A stretch of DNA of 64,000 bases from NCBI GenBank assembly GCA_002205965.3, contig NADL03000060.1, positions 1 to 64,000 of the forward strand, given 5' to 3'. Position 1 is the first letter of the stretch, and each line of letters begins with the position of its first letter. The notes under the pieces were generated by a model, which was given only the letters and a program-made list of their open reading frames with translations, ran no database searches and was not told the origin of the DNA. This DNA comes from Kappaphycus alvarezii. Its lineage: Eukaryota; Rhodophyta; Florideophyceae; Gigartinales; Solieriaceae. This document shows, one piece after another, positions 30,817-41,076 of this stretch. Position numbers and translations under genes: made by a program.

Positions 30817-31384
30817 CGGCGCCCGAAAGTTTCTGGAAAATTCAATTTATCAGTTGTTGTTTTTTCTGATGCAGGAAAACCAGACGGATTGACAAATGCG
30901 CAACTTGGATGTATTGCTGGGTTGCTAATTGGCTCCTTAAATTGTAATTCAATATTTCATACAATTTATTGGCATTCACATCTATCTCGGCGTCCTGTTA
31001 AATCTATTGCATCCGGTAAAATTGGCAGCTGGTGAATCTATCGAGGAAGGAAAAATTATTGCAGTAGCATGCAGTACAATTCACAATATCAATATTCCCC
31101 TTCATGTTGCTGTTGATTCAAAAGATCTATTCAGCTCTTTATCTACTTGTCGTGTGTCTGAAGGAAAATATATTAGAGCGGATGTTCAATTAATTCGATA
31201 TAATTTCGAAACGAACAGAATCGAGAAAATGCTATGGATACCTGGTTCAATTAATCCCTCCGACCCTCTCACAAAAAAGGACAGTCCTGTATCTGAAATG
31301 CTCAAGCTCCACTTATTTGATGGATCTATACCTATGGATATGAGTAATGTTTTATCTCGGGATTCATCTCAGTCAAAAGGATAA
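30817..31384 (+). pseudogene. copia-2 RNase H
   Basis: VVVFSDAGKPDGLTNAQLG (catalytic Asp region), then after a frame change 31007-31384: AGESIEEGKIIAVACS, VAVDSKDLFSSLSTCRVSEG, KYIRADVQLIRYNFE and WIPGSINPSDPLTKKDSP. Ends 18 bp before the polypurine tract. Confidence 0.85.
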
Positions 31385-31414
31385 ATTTAGTTCAATATTT
31401 CAAAGGGGAAGTGG

Positions 31415-31912
31415 TGTGAAAATTGATCAAATATTTTAATCCCCATCCTGGTATCCTAAATTGATGCTGAATTTTTGAGCAATATTTTTATTGAGGCCCA
31501 CAATTTATATTTATTGTGAATCGTCAAGGAATAATTTTATCTATTTTACACTGGCCCCATTTTATGCTGAATTCAGTGTGTAATAATTTTTATGTCCTAC
31601 AGTTTGGTTTTTATATTACACAGGCTATAATTATTGCATTTATGCTGCCAACAAATTATTATCTGGATGGGTGCTTACCTGGAAAATACTGTAATAATTA
31701 TTACTGAGCCTGAATCATGTCTACCAGGATTATTGTACCCTGGCGTAGATTTTATAAGTAGTACTAGGCTGTCAGAAATAATCCCCTCGATCAGATATCA
31801 TTAAATTTGGTTTTCTATTCATTATTCATTCTAAGTCCATTTGTGGCATTTATTTATTTATTCAAGTTGGAACTACTTATTTTTTGGATCTACCTATCCC
31901 AATTATTTTGCA
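31415..31912 (+). repeat. 3' LTR of copia-2
   Basis: 498 bp, TGTGAAAATTGATC...ATTTTGCA, preceded by AAAGGGGAAGTGG (31402-31414), a clear polypurine tract. Confidence 0.93.
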
Positions 31913-31917
31913 CAGAG

Positions 31918-33300
31918 GTCGTGCTGCTGGCACATTTTAGCTGTTTCCCGCTAGGATCGTTTGCGATGGGCCAAGTGAAAGCCGAGTGTCGCGGATACTT
32001 GCGCAAGTCATCGATGCTACCGATGTACTCAAGTGTAGAAATCTATTCCGATTCAAGACTCCGGAACTCGACTGTTGACAAGTACTGACTCACGACAGGT
32101 TTGGAAATCGCCGTTTGAAGGTTCAAGTCTTGTACGAGAGCGCTGTATTAGGGCTGTTTTGCTATTTTGGGCCCTGCAAAACCATAATCCTTATTTTGTG
32201 GTGATTAGGCGTACAAGATGCAGGGCGCAGGCCCTTACACTCTACCTTCAAGTAAAGACAAAGGAGAAGCCGAACTCCCCGGTGTGTTACCCGTTCATTC
32301 CCTTGTGTTGCGTTTTCTTTGTCACCACTCACATTGGGTTCGCGGTGCGTGCCATTACACACACTGCACACGCCTTTGGCATCATCACACGCTCTCTACC
32401 GGGCGTCCGATAGCGGGCTTAGCTTTAAGTGTGCGACACACTGGATGTCAGGTGTAATGTACAGCGTGGGACACCCAACGGCTACTGTACCGTACAGTGC
32501 GATACACACCACACCCGCCGACGTTTGCAGAGCGAGGAGGTTAGACAAACAAATGGAAGCTGCTGGTTACTGATCCGAAGAACTCTATGTTCTATTTCAC
32601 ACGTTCAGCTTCCCTTGCGTCGTTTTATTTCGAGTGCCTTACAGCTTTACAAAAATTTACTGCATATACTGTACCGTAGATTAAACACACTGGTAACCTT
32701 AGAACCAGGGGTACTAGGCACTTTGATGTCATTACACTATTCCTTGCACTTCTTGACACAATGTTTTACCCCACTGGTACACTTTTAAGAGTTACGGGGA
32801 AGTTGCGCACTTTGATATCATCGTTGCTTTACCAACAAAAAGATGCCTGGATATCCTATGCCACCTGGACCAACGTACGTCTTACATCTTGTCAGGCTAT
32901 GTCACTCGAGCCGAAAACAATCCCAAAAGCACTACTGACGACACCATCAAGGCTGTTAACGGGTGAATCTTTGCATCCGCTACTGCTAGGCTGCATTTTC
33001 CTGTAGCATATAGTTATCTACAGTGCTATATAAACACTGGTTTGGAGCGGTCGCTTAACCAAACCAGCCTCGACCGAAGTTTCAACTACAGCCCAACCTA
33101 GATCTGCTCTTGTGTGCCTAGCACGCCACATTGTGGTATCACCGCAAGTAAATTGTGCCTCATTTTATGTTTTTCCAAACCACAAGTTGGAATAAAGTCT
33201 GTACTTGATTTTTCACTGCTGACCGATTGCAAACAGATAATAACCTTGCGATTTTTACTGTGACCCTTAAGCGGTAACCCCCAGTGTCTTACGACAAGAA
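31918..33300. other. No recognisable gene
   Basis: Short overlapping frames only (up to 119 codons), none with a family motif. Runs such as GTGTAATGTACAGC and TACTGTACCGTACAGTGCG make the region rich in TACTGTA-like words. Confidence 0.4.
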
Positions 33301-34590
33301 CTAAAAGGGACGCCTTCCGTTTCCGAATACGACTCGGAATACCTCCCCGAATTGGGCCCCCGCCTAACTTGCCATTGGTACCAACTGGTGAGGGAAAAGA
33401 TCCCACGACTCCGCCTCGCCCGTCGAATCCGAGAACCTTATTTGCATATTTCGCCCTACGCAGCCCCGAGGAGCTCAAGGCACCGACGCCAACTCATCCT
33501 TCTCACCCACATCTTGTAATACCGCGAGCAATTTCAAATCCCAGGACCACTCCCTTTTTGACGGTTGAGAAGCATTGGTCTGGCCCTGTTAAAGGAAAGC
33601 AAAGAGATTTTTTGCTCACACGACGAAGCACAAGAGGCCATTATGGTGACTGCCGGAGCTTTTGGACAACCTATGCCATCGCAGGTCCTCATCACGCACT
33701 TAGGCAGATGGACATATGTGCTGATCCTCCGACCCGCCTTTGCCGAGCTCTGCAAGATCGCGACACATATGTGGACTACGTTTCATGACGTGGTGGTCAC
33801 GGTGCGCACCCCTGCGGAGGCATGCCCCGGGATCTCACTATGTACATTGAAGGTGCCGCAGCCTTATTGGCACGTCAATGTCGCGCCACCACTGGCCCTA
33901 ACGCGTAGAATAGAAGAGGGGCTCCGTTGGAATCCCTACAAGCCCTCCGCATCACCCTCCTCAGTACCCGCAACGCCACTAACATGGCAATGGCAAACCG
34001 CCACCGCCGAGACCAAGTCCAAGCCATTAAAGAACACCCTTTCGATTCTACTCCGCCCACTCACGCGCCGGCGCAACCCACTGTCGCCACCATTGCCGCC
34101 TCGCAACTTCTCCCGACCCCGCCGACCAGGAAACTTCTCCTCCGGTTTTCCCCACAATGTCCCCAGCTAGATATCAAGGCAGCAGAAGCTCTACCGCCAC
34201 CCCGCCTATCAAGTCGCTTCCTGGATTCCCAACGGCTCTTACCCTCGCCGCTCCTCTCTCCTGTCGGTCCTCCCATCTCTCCCGCTCATCATCCCCCTCT
34301 TCTGATGCCCTCAAGCTTGAATACAATACAGCACCTCAATTCCCAACCCAAAGCATCCTGGACGATCTCTCTGCCGGTTTGGAGACACTCCTCATTCCGT
34401 TATTTCACTTGCAGTCGAAGCAACAGGCCCTGACTCCGCTTCTAGGTGGCCCAGCAGACATCCCACTTCTCAGGCCTGCAGGAGCCTCGATGACCTATCT
34501 CCTTGGCCATCGAGCCTACTCAGGACACAGGGCCCACCGACAAGGTTACTCAAACCCCCGCAAAGGCCCGTCCTCCTAAGCTCTACCAGT
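33300..34590 (+). pseudogene. LINE-like N-terminal region (tentative)
   Basis: GC-richer than its surroundings and open in several frames (33369-33788, 33565-34170, 33927-34433, 34157-34579). It has the Pro/Ser-rich, Arg-containing character of the LINE-A N-terminus and lies on the same strand and upstream of a LINE RT fragment at 37080, from which it is separated by the LTR cluster. I found no motif that proves it. Confidence 0.35.
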
Positions 34591-34753
34591 ATGGGAGCGT
34601 TTAATAATATCTCCACTGTCCTGCCAATCCCTGATGATGTTCTTCGCACCCAATTCCGCGAAGCTAACTTCTTTCAGGATATCCCTTTACATCACTCTAG
34701 TCGTCTATTCTTCTTTTCATCAAGCTGGTCCGTGTTGCGGCAAACGCCCGAGG

Positions 34754-35260
34754 TGACTAAGAGGGGTAAATCGTCGGGAGAAGAGATACTCAGAACCATT
34801 GGTCCCAGGAAGGGGGTTTTGCAAGTGACAAAAATGCTACTTTGGTACAATTGAGCGAGAAAAAAGGAGTTGATAAGAAAGACAAGACAGTTCAGAGCGT
34901 TAAAAGCAAGTATACAATGGACAAGTTCTTCTATTGATGCGCTGTGACCAGCAAAAGGAAAATGGTTGTTGGGTCTGAAGTTGACTCTCAACTTCCTACT
35001 ACTCGGGACTACTCTTGAAGTTGTCTGCCAACTTGGTTGACCTCCCTAAGAGGAAGCAGCTCATTCAGCTTATATAGAGTTTTCGGCTAACCATACAGAC
35101 TCAAACATACATAATAAGAACCATGAATTATATTCAAGGGAATTGCGTGAGCTAGAGAGACTTTTAGAAGATATTTCCTCAAGGCAAATACTTTAATAAC
35201 TCCGGTTAGATTCCCCTGCTAGAATGGTAAGACGACCAAGTAAACTACCCGATCAATCTC
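34754..35260 (-). mobile_element. acLTR copy 2, 3' part only
   Basis: Minus strand from about 35260 down: TTCATGGTTCTTATTATG, CTATATAAGCTGAATGAGC, GGTTGACTCTC-type sequence, TCGCTTGCAAAACCCC and TCTCCCGACGATTTACCCC, ending CTTAGTCA at 34754. It matches the last ~450 bp of copy 1 but groups with copies 4 and 5 (TGTATGGTTAGCC). The coding half is absent. Confidence 0.75.
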
Positions 35261-35645
35261 CCCTTTTAGTATGTGCGACAGATCCGCTTTTCTGAATGCA
35301 GCGAGACGGCTACTCCCAGAGCTACAGTGTTGGGTAGCGTACTGCTACGCAAACGAGCCAGCATTCCTGTGGATTGGCCGTAACACCATAAGAAGCGTCT
35401 CCGATACCCAACATGGGGAAAAACTCGCGGCCTCGTTTTCGACCTAGTACTGCACCCAATTCTCCTCAACATACAAGAACTCTTGAGCACAGAAGAAGAG
35501 GAGAACGGAGATTTGGCAAAGTTTGTGTTACTTCAACTCTAGTACCACAACGAACGGTAGATTGCATATAATGGATGTCCCCAGCCCGGAAGTCTCCATG
35601 GCTCCCACGCCGACGTGCCTGATCATGTCTTTCAGCACCGCGAGT

Positions 35646-35659
35646 GAGTCGGGGTGCCA
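35646..35659 (-). promoter_or_regulatory. Candidate primer binding site next to acLTR copy 3
   Basis: Minus strand TGGCACCCCGACTC, beginning TGG as expected for pairing to a tRNA 3' CCA end, 2 bp from the LTR end CA. The tRNA is not identified. Supports reading the repeat as an LTR. Confidence 0.5.
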
Positions 35660-35661
35660 TC

Positions 35662-37079
35662 TGTTAGTAGAAAGTCGGGTTAAGAGAGATATCCGACGCC
35701 CACTATCCAAAAACGGAGGTTTTGCGAGCAACAAAAGTGCTTTGGTAGGTAGTCGTGGGAACAAAATGTGCTGTTTACGGACTAAAGACCTAGGGCAACC
35801 GAGTTTGTCCGAAAGGGGCAGGCTGTAACTTTGCCTTGCGAACAACAGATCTGCTTCCGTCTACGTTGCAAGGCAAATGCAATGGGCTGAAATGGAAGAG
35901 GGATCGGTGGTTCTCCCAACAATCCTGAAGGGGCAGGCTCTTCGACCCAGCTACGAGGCTTGAGAGCCGTTTATAAATTTCGGGCCCGAAGATGACTACC
36001 AACTTCGTTACTACTGAAGTATCTCTTTTGAAGTTGTTTGCCAACTTGTTTGACCTCTCCATGAGGAAGCAGTTTACTCAGCTTATATAGACTTTTCCTA
36101 CCCTTAAAGTCTGAAAAAAAATTCCGAAGATACCAGGAAATGCATAAAAACAATTTGTGTGGATGATATACTCTAAACAAAAGATACATAAGAAAACAAA
36201 CAATCGATCTGGTTCTCTTATTCCGCATTCTCTAAATCAGACCCAAACAACTCCTCTAAAATATCCATGCTGCCCAAGTAGTTCCCACAAATATCTGCGA
36301 AAGGCTCATAACTCTCTATTTCCTCCTGAGAGATATCTAAAAAACTAAAGATACTCCCATCCGGTTCCAGCGTCGGCACTACTTGGTCATTGCCGTCCAG
36401 CATGGGCCCCACCATTCCAACACTTCCTATGCCTCCCTTTCTCTCCTCGTCCTCCTCGTCCTCCTCGTCTTCATCCTCCTCATCCTCCTCATTCTCCTCC
36501 TCATCCCCCTCATCGTTAACCTCGTAGACCAATTCCGGGGCTGCCCACTCCTCGAAGGTCTCCCCAGCTCCCTCCTCGACTTCCCACTCCTGCCCCTCAG
36601 GTACCTCCTCCGCCTCCTCCTCGGCGAACAAGCGACGCACGAATTCGATTACCTTCTTTTTGTTTGTCGGCGTAGGTAGTCATCGCGGTCAGTAGGCCCC
36701 AAAGGGAGTAGGGGAATGGAGTTTAGGGGGCGGGGGGTGGCCATTTTTGATGATGGAGGCGGAGGGGCGAAGGTTGTCTATTTTGGTTGTAAATGGAGTG
36801 CGGCGATTGTGGATGGAGGGTAGAGGGTGCGAGGGGGAGGGTACTGTGTGTAGGGGTTGGTGGATCTCAAAAAAGTTGGGTAAAATGGGTTTAAGTACAC
36901 CTTAGAGGCGGACTGGAGTCGGTACTAAAAAAGTAAAAATCGAAATTGCAATAGCGCGTTTACGTAAAGTTTCTACATAAGGAGTGAATTTGATGAAGAA
37001 GGTAGATAAAAAAAAGACGTAAAATGCTGATTTGGAGAGGAGGATACAGTATTCAAATATCTAGGGAGGATGGTAGACA
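35662..37079 (-). mobile_element. acLTR copy 3 with adjoining primer site
   Basis: Full-length relative of 9657-11206 on the minus strand: leader, acidic ORF, TATATAAGCTGAGTAAAC and the tail ending CGACTTTCTACTAACA at 35662. The 5' boundary at 37079 (TGTCTACCATCC) is tentative. Its 3' end is followed after 2 bp by a primer-site-like sequence, so this copy may be a 5' LTR with ~0.4 kb of residual internal sequence (35260-35645). Confidence 0.75.
36218..36781 (-). pseudogene. Acidic protein, copy 3 (start lost)
   Basis: Homologue of 10118-10762. The start codon position reads ATA (36781-36779) in the same AACCAAAATA context, and a frameshift lies near 36660-36720. From 36640 to the stop the frame is intact: EEVPEGQEWEVEEGAGETFE, a shorter Glu/Asp tract, QVVPTLEPDG, DISQEEIESYEPFADICG, MDILEELFGSDLE. 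The conserved ends around a variable tract argue for past selection. Confidence 0.75.
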
Positions 37080-37640
37080 AATTTGGAAAGGATCATAAGC
37101 GGAGTCAGGGGCGGGATCGTTGTGAGTTGCTGGTCCCTTTGGGAGGACCATTTCCTGTATTACACGAGTGCAGGACCATTTCCTGTGTTACAACCCCCAC
37201 AGTACTCATTGACGCGCAGAACGCGTTCAACCGCGTCGATCTTCAGTCCATGCTAGCTCGGCTGCCGTCACTTGCACCAGGCTTGGCCCGGCTGGTGTAC
37301 ATGGTGCACCGGCGTACAAAACCTCAGTTGATGATTCCAAATCGTGACCAAACAACCACCTTCATGGCTCAAGATACTCAGCAAGGGGAACTGGCCAGCA
37401 TGCTCTTGTTCTTCCTCACGCTCCAGTCACTCATCCGGCGGATAGCCCGGGAAGCAGGTAATATCCTGAACTAGTGGTATGCTGACGACGGCACCCTCAA
37501 TGGATCCCTGCCCGATCTTCGGAGTGCCCTTCGAATCCTTCGGGAGAAGGGACCTGCCTACGACCTGCACGTTAACAATGAAAATACTCGCATCCTCAGC
37601 AGCTGTCATATCCAATGCGGCTTGCTTGACGGCTAGCCTG
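37080..37640 (+). pseudogene. LINE reverse transcriptase fragment (diverged family)
   Basis: TVLIDAQNAFNRVDLQSML (first catalytic Asp), LAPGLARLVYMVHRR, AQDTQQGELASMLLFFLTLQ (QQGDPL box with Asp to Glu change) and, after a stop, WYADDGTLNGSLPDLR. Too diverged from LINE-A/B to be the same family; same R2-like RT style. Confidence 0.8.
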
Positions 37641-37654
37641 AAGGTAGCTTTTTA

Positions 37655-37785
37655 GAGAGCGTAGTTCTTTTCCCATTACTGTGTCGGTATACCCGTTTGA
37701 GTCGATTGTGGTTGTCTGGAAAACCATGGGATAGATCGGATATATCTTCCGAGAGTAAAACACCCAAACCTTTCCCTCTGGCCAA
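37655..37785 (+). repeat. SR115 copy
   Basis: AGCGTAGTTCTTTTCCCATT, GTCGGTATACCCGTTTGAG, GGTTGTCTGGAAAACCATGG, GATCGGATATATCTTCCGAG, then AAAACACCCAAACCTTTCCC. Interrupts the LINE fragment that precedes it. Confidence 0.75.
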
Positions 37786-37789
37786 CTGT

Positions 37790-38560
37790 GCGACGACCAG
37801 GGCGCAAAGCCTTTCTCTGTGAGTTCCGCCTCAAGGGGTGCTTCTTGGGCGGGTCTGAACTTCTTGGGGCGCCGCTCGGCAACTGGGAGTTCATCGACTC
37901 GTTCCTTAGTGCAAAAATTTAAAGTTGCCGCCGCATTCTCCAAATGCTCGACAAGGTCGCCGACCCCCCGCACACGCTATCACATGCATCGCCTCGGCGC
38001 GTCGGCGTGTCTAGTAGACCATGTTTTCAAACTTGCTGATCTGACACACGCCCGTACCGCTGCCGAAACTTTTGACGACCCTTCAACGGATGTACTTTAC
38101 GGAGCTTCATGGTATCACGCTGTCGGACGAAGCATGGTCGCCGGCCACACTGCCCTTCCTACTTGGTGTTCTCAGATTCTCACTTATCGATCCATACCTC
38201 AACGGTGCTGTTTCCGCAAGTCTCATCGATGCAGCACCTGCCCGTGTCAGGTCCGGGCCACACATCGGACCACGCTTCACCGCCCTCACTGGCTCTCGAT
38301 GCCGCCAAGATAAGTCGTTATTCCTCCGCCATGCTGCCGTTCCCATGCGCGATTTTATCCTCCGCATACCCGGTCGTCCCCAAGCCGTCGACCCGAGATC
38401 CCTCAATCCGCTTCCCGTCTCTGCAGAGCACACCCACGTGCAAACCTATCGAAATGGTGTGCAGCAGAAGGCGCTGGACAAGGCACTATGAAACGAGGAG
38501 GTCTGGGTCCGTTGCTCAAATCCAGAAGATCACACCGCCACCGCATAGGGGAACCGGATA
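37790..38560 (+). other. Open, GC-rich segment of probable LINE origin
   Basis: Frames 37819-38313, 38072-38491 and 38109-38624 overlap; the 38072 frame (RMYFTELHGITLSDEAWSPA, RSGPHIGPRFTALTG) is the most protein-like and could be the RT-to-CCHC linker of the LINE at 37080. No diagnostic motif. Confidence 0.3.
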
Positions 38561-38589
38561 CGCGGCCTCGCATTCCGCGAAGACCCTGG

Positions 38590-39730
38590 TGCCGCATTCC
38601 TCCTCGAGGATCCCGTATTTCTGAGGAGGCCGTCTTACTGCGCTGCCGAAGCCAAACGGGGGAATCCGTCCTATCGCTGTTGGCCTTCTCTACTGACGCT
38701 TAATTTCTAGACTCGCAGCATCCAAAGCCACCCCCGCCTTCCGCTCCTACCTTCTGCCCCATCAGGTCGGGATAGGCGTCAAGGACGGCTACGATGCAAT
38801 AATTCACTCTGTGCGTCGTCTTTCTCAGAGATCCGAGTTCCACGACCACGTGTTGGTCCAGATTGGCGCTCGCAACGTTTCCAGTTGCATTCCCGCCAGC
38901 GCATTCTGAAAGCCGTACAAACGCATGCCCCATACCTCGCACGGTGGGTACACTCTTGGTACGATGCTCCTACAGAGCTTGCTTTCGGACCCTACTATGT
39001 TCGTAGTTCAGAGGGCACTCAGCAAGGTGATCCCCTCGGTCCCTTGCTCTTTGCCCTGGCTCTTCATCCTCTCTTGCTATCGTTACAGGAGAAGTTCTCA
39101 CCTGCCCTGAACGCTTGGTACGCTGATACCGGTAACATTTTTCTTCCTCGTCCCAAGCCGCGCTGCCATCCGTTTCATCCAGCTTGAAGGAGGTCCACTA
39201 GGGTTCCAGCTCAACCTTGCCAAGACCCAAGTTTACGGCTTCTCCCCTTCCCACCCCTTTGGCACTTCCTTGCCCCTTTTCAACCCCCCTGGTTTTATCG
39301 TGCTGGGATCCCGATTGGCTCGGACGCTTTTGTTTCCCAATTTTTCGCAGGCCGCCAAAACGAAGTTGACCGCATCTTCCAATCCCTTCGAGACTTGGAT
39401 GATGCTCAATTGGCTTTCCACTTACACCGCTTCTGCGCGAACGCCTCCAAGGTCATGCACTTGCTGCGTACGCTTCCCTCCACTCAATCTGCGGTACTCG
39501 CCGCTAGCTTCGATCAGAAGCAGAGGGAAGCGTTCCACCATTGCATTGCCCTGCCCAGAGCGAGCCTGGCTCCAAGCCTCTCTCCCTTCTCAATGGGCGG
39601 TCTAGGTCTCCTGCAAACTTCAGACATTACCGAGGCTGCTTACGCAGCATCTGTAATTGATTCTTTTGGACTTATCTCCGACCTGCTGACTCTTTCCCAG
39701 GACCGCCACCTGGAAGAGATCCCTTAGTTC
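38590..39730 (+). pseudogene. LINE-B reverse transcriptase
   Basis: By switching frames: KPNGGIRPIAVGLL, SYLLPHQVGIGVKDGYDAI, HDHVLVQIGARNVSSC (first catalytic Asp replaced by Gly), EGTQQGDPLGPLLFALALHP and LNAWYADTGNIFLP (the Asp pair reads Asp-Thr). 39395-39727 continues with DDAQLAFHLHRFCANASKVM and MGGLGLLQTSDITEAAYAAS. Both catalytic motifs carry changes. Confidence 0.85.
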
Positions 39731-39980
39731 GCCATCTCGCTCTTATCCTCCCGCCACCCGCAGCTCTCTTCGTCGATTACAACTACGGATCTTTACAGCG
39801 TTGTTCATCGCCGGTCCACAGCGAAAGGCTCCAGTCTGCGATCACAACTGAACTCAACCTATCGAAGTCTGATAGGTTCTTCTTGTCCGCGGCAGCCCAC
39901 GACCGAGCACGGCTCCTCTCCGTGCGCACATCCTCCTCTCTGTTTTCTCTTCGCTTCCTCACCCCCACCGCGGTACGTAC

Positions 39981-40935
39981 ATGTCCTCTTCGCTGGAAAG
40001 TCGCTCTGGCTCTTCTCGGCATCACGCTTTTCCCGGATCTACTCGCTGTCCGGTCTGCTCCCGGCGCTCGGCCGACGTCGCACACGTCTTAGATCCAAGT
40101 GGCCAACATGCGTTGACCTGCAAATACGAAGACGGAATGACTCGTCGGCATTACGTCCTTCGCAACGTTCTTGCCCACTGTTAGGGTTCCGGGAGTCTTA
40201 GTGTCTTGAAACACTTATAAACACAGCGGCGCCGTTACTTGCTACTGTAGATTCTGGATCAAACGATGACCTTTAACAAGTTGCTTTTACTTTAACTTAC
40301 CTTCACTCGACTGCCGGAGCAACGAACACTAGCTTATATGGTCAACTGATCTTTTGATCCAGCACAGCAAATACTGGAAACAAACTCAGCCACGTAATTA
40401 ATCTTGGTGCTGTGCAAACGCATTCAAATAGTGAATCTAAAATGATTAGACATGTCCGTGTCTCCTAACATCCGCTACTGTAGGGAAGTTGCGATAGTCG
40501 CTCTCGTCGAGCACTCGCTCCTCTACCATGTTTTCAACCCGCCTGGGCATTCGGAGTCCCCCACGTTACGAATGTACATTTACATTCCAGCTGCATACGG
40601 GCTTCACAGTATCTATATCGCCTTCGACGTTATTATTGACCACATTTCCGCTCAGCGCCACATCTCGCCAAGTATGGTTACCGCAGGCGCTGTCGTGACA
40701 CTCATTAAGGCACTTACTGCGACCAAAACGATATCTTCCTCTTCCCCTATGGAATTGATATCTATGGCGCCTTGGACGACGACTGCAAAGGTTTTTTCGG
40801 CCGCCTTGCTTCCTTCTCAGCTTTTCGTCGCGGTTTCTCCACTCAACAGGAGCTCCGCGAATTCGTTACTCATTTTTCGTTTAGTCTTCAAGTAACCCAG
40901 GCGCGACAAGTTCCCACCCGTCGCCCGCAGTCGTA
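39981..40935 (+). pseudogene. LINE-B CCHC and endonuclease domain
   Basis: CPVCSRRSADVAHVLDPSG then QHALTCKYEDGMTRRHYVLR gives the CX2C...HX4C motif up to the solo LTR at 40179. Beyond it: RYCREVAIVALVEHSLLYHV, LRMYIYIPAAYGLHSIYIAF (the LINE-A Asp is Tyr here) and, in another frame, PYGIDIYGALDDDCKGFF. Nuclease residues are lost. Confidence 0.8.
40179..40470 (+). mobile_element. Solo LTR, 292 bp
   Basis: Begins TGTTAGG and ends CCTAACA (inverted terminal 7-mers), contains ACTTATAAACACAG as a TATA box, and sits inside a LINE reading frame (RNVLAH before, RYCREV after). Flanks are CCCAC and TCCGC, only 3 of 5 identical, so the target duplication is weak or mutated. Confidence 0.7.
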
Positions 40936-41076
40936 GTTAATTCCTACATACCCTCGGAAAGCTTCTGTTCAATATTTTACAACTCGTAAAGATTTCCCAT
41001 CACCATAATTGAGTATCTCCTCCCGCGCATTGCGGAAAATTACATACATCTGTTGGAGTCATCAGAACGAGAATAT

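Larger units (their letters stand above)
26536..31912 (+). mobile_element. Complete Ty1/copia retrotransposon (copia-2)
   Basis: 5377 bp with two 498-bp LTRs (TGTG...TTGCA), roughly 97% alike by eye, flanked by GAGAG (26531-26535) and CAGAG (31913-31917), a 5-bp duplication with one change. Internal order gag, protease, integrase, RT, RNase H on the plus strand. Primer site is the half-tRNA(iMet) type and a polypurine tract precedes the 3' LTR. The D-H-G-A-P-Y-S-G-M-G protease motif and integrase style suggest a GalEa-like copia lineage (tentative). Stops in gag and integrase make this copy defective. Confidence 0.93.
38560..41000 (+). mobile_element. R2-like LINE (LINE-B), 5'-truncated, split by a solo LTR
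   Basis: Homologous to LINE-A from its RT through endonuclease and 3' UTR, on the plus strand, with many frame breaks. A 292-bp solo LTR (40179-40470) sits between the CCHC motif and the endonuclease. The 3' UTR (CAACTCGTAAAGATTTCCC) ends near 41000, just before another LTR insertion at 41077. Confidence 0.85.

Noticed and set aside
37070..37110. Target duplication for the acidic LTR at 35662-37079
   Set aside because: Bases after 37079 (AATTT) do not match those left of 35662 or 34754, so no duplication is claimed.
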